Shown piece by piece: positions 61,374-64,000 of a stretch of 64,000 bases of DNA. Each line of letters starts with the position of its first letter. Within the stretch, counting starts at the first letter, position 1. The notes under the pieces were generated by a model, which worked only from the letters and a program-made list of their open reading frames with translations, did no database searches and had not been told where the DNA came from. The translations under genes and the position numbers were made by a program. Source of the DNA: Streptomyces sp. M41(2017) (GTDB lineage: Bacteria; Actinomycetota; Actinomycetes; Streptomycetales; Streptomycetaceae); assembly GCF_002078175.1 (NCBI RefSeq), contig NZ_MWFK01000001.1:3658001-3722000 (forward strand), written 5' to 3'.

Positions 61374-61449
61374 CTGGTCGTGATCCTCCTTGTGCCGGCA
61401 CCCCAACCTAACCTCTGCGCGCACGGGCGCCTGGCATAGCCTCCTGACC

Positions 61450-62391
61450 ATGACTTCCGATGTGTGGCTCCCGTTTCACGCCGACGAGATCGAGGGGCTC
61501 CCAGAAGGCCCCGCATACCGCTTCTGGGACGGCGACCAGGACTTTCCCGCCGACCCGGCGGACTGCGCGTTCTACGTCGTCCCCTACATGAAGCCGCCCG
61601 CCGTGTCGCAGCGTCCGCTGCCGGCGATGACGTCGGTCCGGGCCGTGCAGACGCTCTCCGCGGGCGTCGACCACGTCCTGCCGAGCCTCAAGTCGCTGCG
61701 CCCCGGCGTGATGTTGTGCAACGCCCGCGGTGTCCACGAGGCGAGCACAGCGGAGTTGACCCTCACCCTCATCCTCGCCTCGCTGCGCGGGATCCCCGAC
61801 TTCGTCCGCGGGCAGGACAACGAGGAGTGGCGTTCGGGCTTCCGGCCCTCGCTGGCCGACAAGTCCGTCCTCATCGTGGGGTACGGCTCGATCGGGTCCG
61901 CCATCGAGGACCGGCTCGCGCCGTTCGAGCTCGCGCGGGTGGCGCGCGTCGCGCGCTCCGCCCGCACCACGGAGCGCGGCCCCGTGCGCCCACTCACGGA
62001 ACTCCCCTCACTGCTCCCCGAATCCGACGTCGTCGTGCTGTCCACCCCGCTCACGGAGAGCACCCGAGGGCTGGTGGACGCCGAGTTCCTGTCCCGCATG
62101 AAGGACGGCGCCCTGCTGGTCAACGTGGCGCGCGGTCCCGTCGTCGACACCAAGGCGCTGCTCGCCGAACTGGAGAGCGGCCGCATCACCGCGGCCCTCG
62201 ACGTGACCGACCCCGAACCGCTGCCGGCGGGCCATCCGCTGTGGCACGCGCCCGGCGTGCTCATCAGCCCCCATGTCGGCGGCCCCACCTCGGCGTTCTG
62301 GCCGCGCGCCAAGCGGCTGCTCGCGCAACAGCTGACGCTTTTCGTGAACCGGGAGCCGCTGCGGAACGTGGTTCTCACCACCGGCACCTGA
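61450..62391 (+). CDS. D-isomer 2-hydroxyacid dehydrogenase
   Basis: A 313-residue NAD(P)-dependent dehydrogenase. The cofactor motif is VGYGSIGSAI, catalytic Arg probably in LVNVARGPVVD, Glu in DVTDPEPLP and His in ISPHVGG. Length and order fit the family; it most resembles glyoxylate/hydroxypyruvate reductases of the shorter actinobacterial type. ATG 61450 begins MTSDVWLPFHADE. It is divergent from the aldo/keto reductase across 76 bp; the two may share control. Confidence 0.93.
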   Translation: MTSDVWLPFHADEIEGLPEGPAYRFWDGDQDFPADPADCAFYVVPYMKPPAVSQRPLPAMTSVRAVQTLSAGVDHVLPSLKSLRPGVMLCNARGVHEASTAELTLTLILASLRGIPDFVRGQDNEEWRSGFRPSLADKSVLIVGYGSIGSAIEDRLAPFELARVARVARSARTTERGPVRPLTELPSLLPESDVVVLSTPLTESTRGLVDAEFLSRMKDGALLVNVARGPVVDTKALLAELESGRITAALDVTDPEPLPAGHPLWHAPGVLISPHVGGPTSAFWPRAKRLLAQQLTLFVNREPLRNVVLTTGT

Positions 62392-62460
62392 GCACCGCCC
62401 CGGTCGCCCTCCGACCGCCTCGAACACCCTCCGCAGTTCCCCGAACGCGGGCAGTTCCGG

Positions 62461-62498
62461 CATAGTCCCTGGTCGTCACGGAGCGTAGAGGAACTATG
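62461..62498. promoter_or_regulatory. CATAGTCCCT...AGGAACTATG inverted repeat before the cdgC-like gene
   Basis: 10-bp arms with one mismatch (62461-62470 and 62489-62498) and an 18-bp spacer, in the 0.4 kb upstream of the cdgC-like gene. It is a candidate operator. The remainder of 62392-62772 shows no strongly supported gene, but see the upstream ORF noted in the findings. Confidence 0.45.
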
Positions 62499-62772
62499 TC
62501 CCTGAGTGACGAGACTGGTGTATCGTCCCGACAGGGGCTGCGCCGCGCACCGTTCGGCGCCGGGGACGGACATTGAGACTGCGAGGGGGGCGACGGGCGA
62601 TGCACGGCCTATGGACCGACGATCCGACGCGGCGGGGCCGCCGCCGACGACCCTGGCGCGCGACCGCACGAGGACGCGGCCACGGCTGCCATCACCACCG
62701 CAGGCATCCGGGCCGCCGCAGGCATGCCCATCCGGCGCACCGGGACCAGTTGGACCCGGGAGCTCGGACCCG

Positions 62773-64000
62773 GTGGTCCCGGTGAGCTCCCCCGGAGCGC
62801 TGTTGGCCCGCCGTCCGGTCTTCGACGGCGGGACGGGCCTGTTCTCGCAGCTCGTCCTCGCCCTGGTGTGCGCGGGGTACGCCGTCGGTTCCGCGCTCGG
62901 CTGGGGCTCCCCGAGTCTCGCGCTGGTCATGGGCGACTTCGGCCTGAGCATCGCGGCGGGCACCGCGGCCGTCTCGTGCTTCCTCTACGCCCGTAGCCGG
63001 AGCAGCCGTTTTCGACCCGCCTGGCTGCTGTTCTCCCTCTCCTCGGCCATGGCCTCCCTCGGCAACCTGGTCTGGGGATGGTACGAGGTCGTCCTCGAAC
63101 GCCCGGTGCCCAGCCCGAGCTACGCCGACCTGTTCTTCCTCTGCTTCGCGCCGCCCGCCATCGTCGGCCTGCTGGTGCTCGCCAAGAGGCCCGTCACCAG
63201 GGCGGGTTGGGTGTGCCTCGCCCTCGACTCGTGGCTGATCGGCGGATCACTGCTCACGCTGTCCTGGTCGCTGGCGCTCGCCCAGGCGGCCAAGTTCGAC
63301 GGACCGAGCGTCGCCCACACCGCGTTGTCGCTGGCGTACCCGCTGCTGGACATCGCGCTGGTCAGCATGGTCCTCGCGCTGCACTTCCGGCGCTCCTCGG
63401 TGAACCGTTCGGCGGTGAACACCGCGATCGGGGCGCTCGCCCTGACCGTGATGTGCGACGCCCTGTTCACCTCGCCCCTCCTGCACAACAACTACCACTC
63501 GGGCCAGCTCCTCGACGCGGGCTGGTTCGCCGGCTCCCTGCTCCTCGCGTACGCGCCCTGGGCCGCCACCCGGCACGGGCACCCGGAGGCGGAGGCGGAG
63601 GACCACGGCCCGCAGGAGCACGTCCCGGACGGGCCCGTGCTCCGGGTGCGCGAGCACATCCCCGGCCAGCGCCGGGAGGGCCGCTTCGGTCCACCGGGCT
63701 CCGACGGGCGGCGCGGACCGCGGGGTGGGCACGAGCCCTCCCGACCGGGAACCCCCCGCGGCTCCGGAGAGCACGAGCGCCGGGGCGGGCCCGGCGCGCA
63801 GGAGCACGCGTACGAGCGGGAGCAGGACGGACACCCGCGGCCCGCCCCGCAGGCCCCGGGGCACGGCCGGTACCCGGTGACGCGTCCGATCGCCGGTTCG
63901 CTCGCCGCGCTCACGCCCTATCTCGCCGCCGCCGTCTGCACGCTGGGCATCCTCTACAACATCCTGAACGGGCGCAGGGTGGACCGCGTGGTGCTCCTCA
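62773..64000 (+). CDS. cdgC: Membrane c-di-GMP enzyme, CdgC-like N-terminal sensor part (3' end outside window)
   Basis: At least 409 codons of a polytopic protein that continues past the window. Hydrophobic segments include LFSQLVLALVCAGYAVGSAL, LSIAAGTAAVSCFLYA, the FRPAWLLFSLSSAMASLGNL segment, DLFFLCFAPPAIVGLLVL, LDIALVSMVLAL and TPYLAAAVCTLGILYN; between them a His/Gly/Glu-rich loop of about 100 residues occurs. GGDEF/EAL domains would lie downstream and are not visible. I recall cdgC (SCO5511) near here, next to similar genes; the name is by synteny. The start is uncertain: GTG 62773 has GGGAG 10 nt upstream; GTG 62782 and ATG 62611 are in frame. Confidence 0.65.
   Translation, partial: MVPVSSPGALLARRPVFDGGTGLFSQLVLALVCAGYAVGSALGWGSPSLALVMGDFGLSIAAGTAAVSCFLYARSRSSRFRPAWLLFSLSSAMASLGNLVWGWYEVVLERPVPSPSYADLFFLCFAPPAIVGLLVLAKRPVTRAGWVCLALDSWLIGGSLLTLSWSLALAQAAKFDGPSVAHTALSLAYPLLDIALVSMVLALHFRRSSVNRSAVNTAIGALALTVMCDALFTSPLLHNNYHSGQLLDAGWFAGSLLLAYAPWAATRHGHPEAEAEDHGPQEHVPDGPVLRVREHIPGQRREGRFGPPGSDGRRGPRGGHEPSRPGTPRGSGEHERRGGPGAQEHAYEREQDGHPRPAPQAPGHGRYPVTRPIAGSLAALTPYLAAAVCTLGILYNILNGRRVDRVVLL

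Overview
The window is a high-GC actinomycete chromosome segment, almost certainly Streptomyces core genome. The evidence is third-position G/C bias, frequent GTG starts, leaderless promoters, lipoproteins, a WYL and a LAL regulator, and gene order that I recall (from memory, not searched) as close to the S. coelicolor region from about SCO5457 to SCO5511. I see no rRNA, tRNA, CRISPR array, transposase, prophage or biosynthetic cluster.

Layout. 1-5.6 kb: the 5' end of a glycogen-debranching gene (cut by the window), two paralogous L,D-transpeptidase lipoproteins, an enoyl-CoA hydratase and a small HATPase regulator. 5.6-8.3 kb: a repeat-rich gap, then an overlapping pair encoding a NodB-like lipoprotein and a YVTN beta-propeller lipoprotein. 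8.3-13 kb: a secreted pierisin/ScARP-type ADP-ribosyltransferase, a divergent GNAT/MerR pair, a 70-residue EF-hand protein, an F420-reductase-like protein, a MOSC protein and a GH25 muramidase. 13-20.5 kb: a tandem glycine riboswitch heading gcvT-gcvH-glyA-sdaA (minus strand), which would take glycine through serine to pyruvate, then a P-loop protein and two SseB-like proteins. 20.9-27.3 kb: a five-gene oligopeptide ABC operon. 27.4-35.4 kb: an M1 peptidase, a TRIC/UPF0126 channel, an esterase, a thioesterase, and two regulator-centred divergent pairs (WYL, TetR). 35.6-44.6 kb: housekeeping genes (cysteine desulfurase, amidase, mnmA, LOG protein, SDR, a methionine-synthase-like protein, ligA). 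44.9-51.4 kb: an rmdB-like GGDEF-EAL enzyme, a 0.7 kb non-coding repeat block, and the GatCAB operon with a small membrane protein between gatA and gatB. 51.6-64 kb: an MMPL transporter, a GNAT, a LAL-type LuxR regulator, a DUF6191-like protein with a probable one-base indel, a PQQ-type sugar dehydrogenase, an aldo-keto reductase, a 2-hydroxyacid dehydrogenase and the N-terminal part of a cdgC-like membrane c-di-GMP enzyme.

The clearest functional units are the riboswitch-controlled glycine/serine operon next to serine-sensitivity-type proteins, tRNA modification and transamidation (cysteine desulfurase, MnmA, GatCAB), and two c-di-GMP proteins about 18 kb apart. The least explained DNA is the repeat block at 47.1-47.8 kb, the phased CGTACG array between glyA and sdaA, and the repeats and inverted repeat at 5.8-6.1 kb. 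No wholly new multi-gene system stands out.
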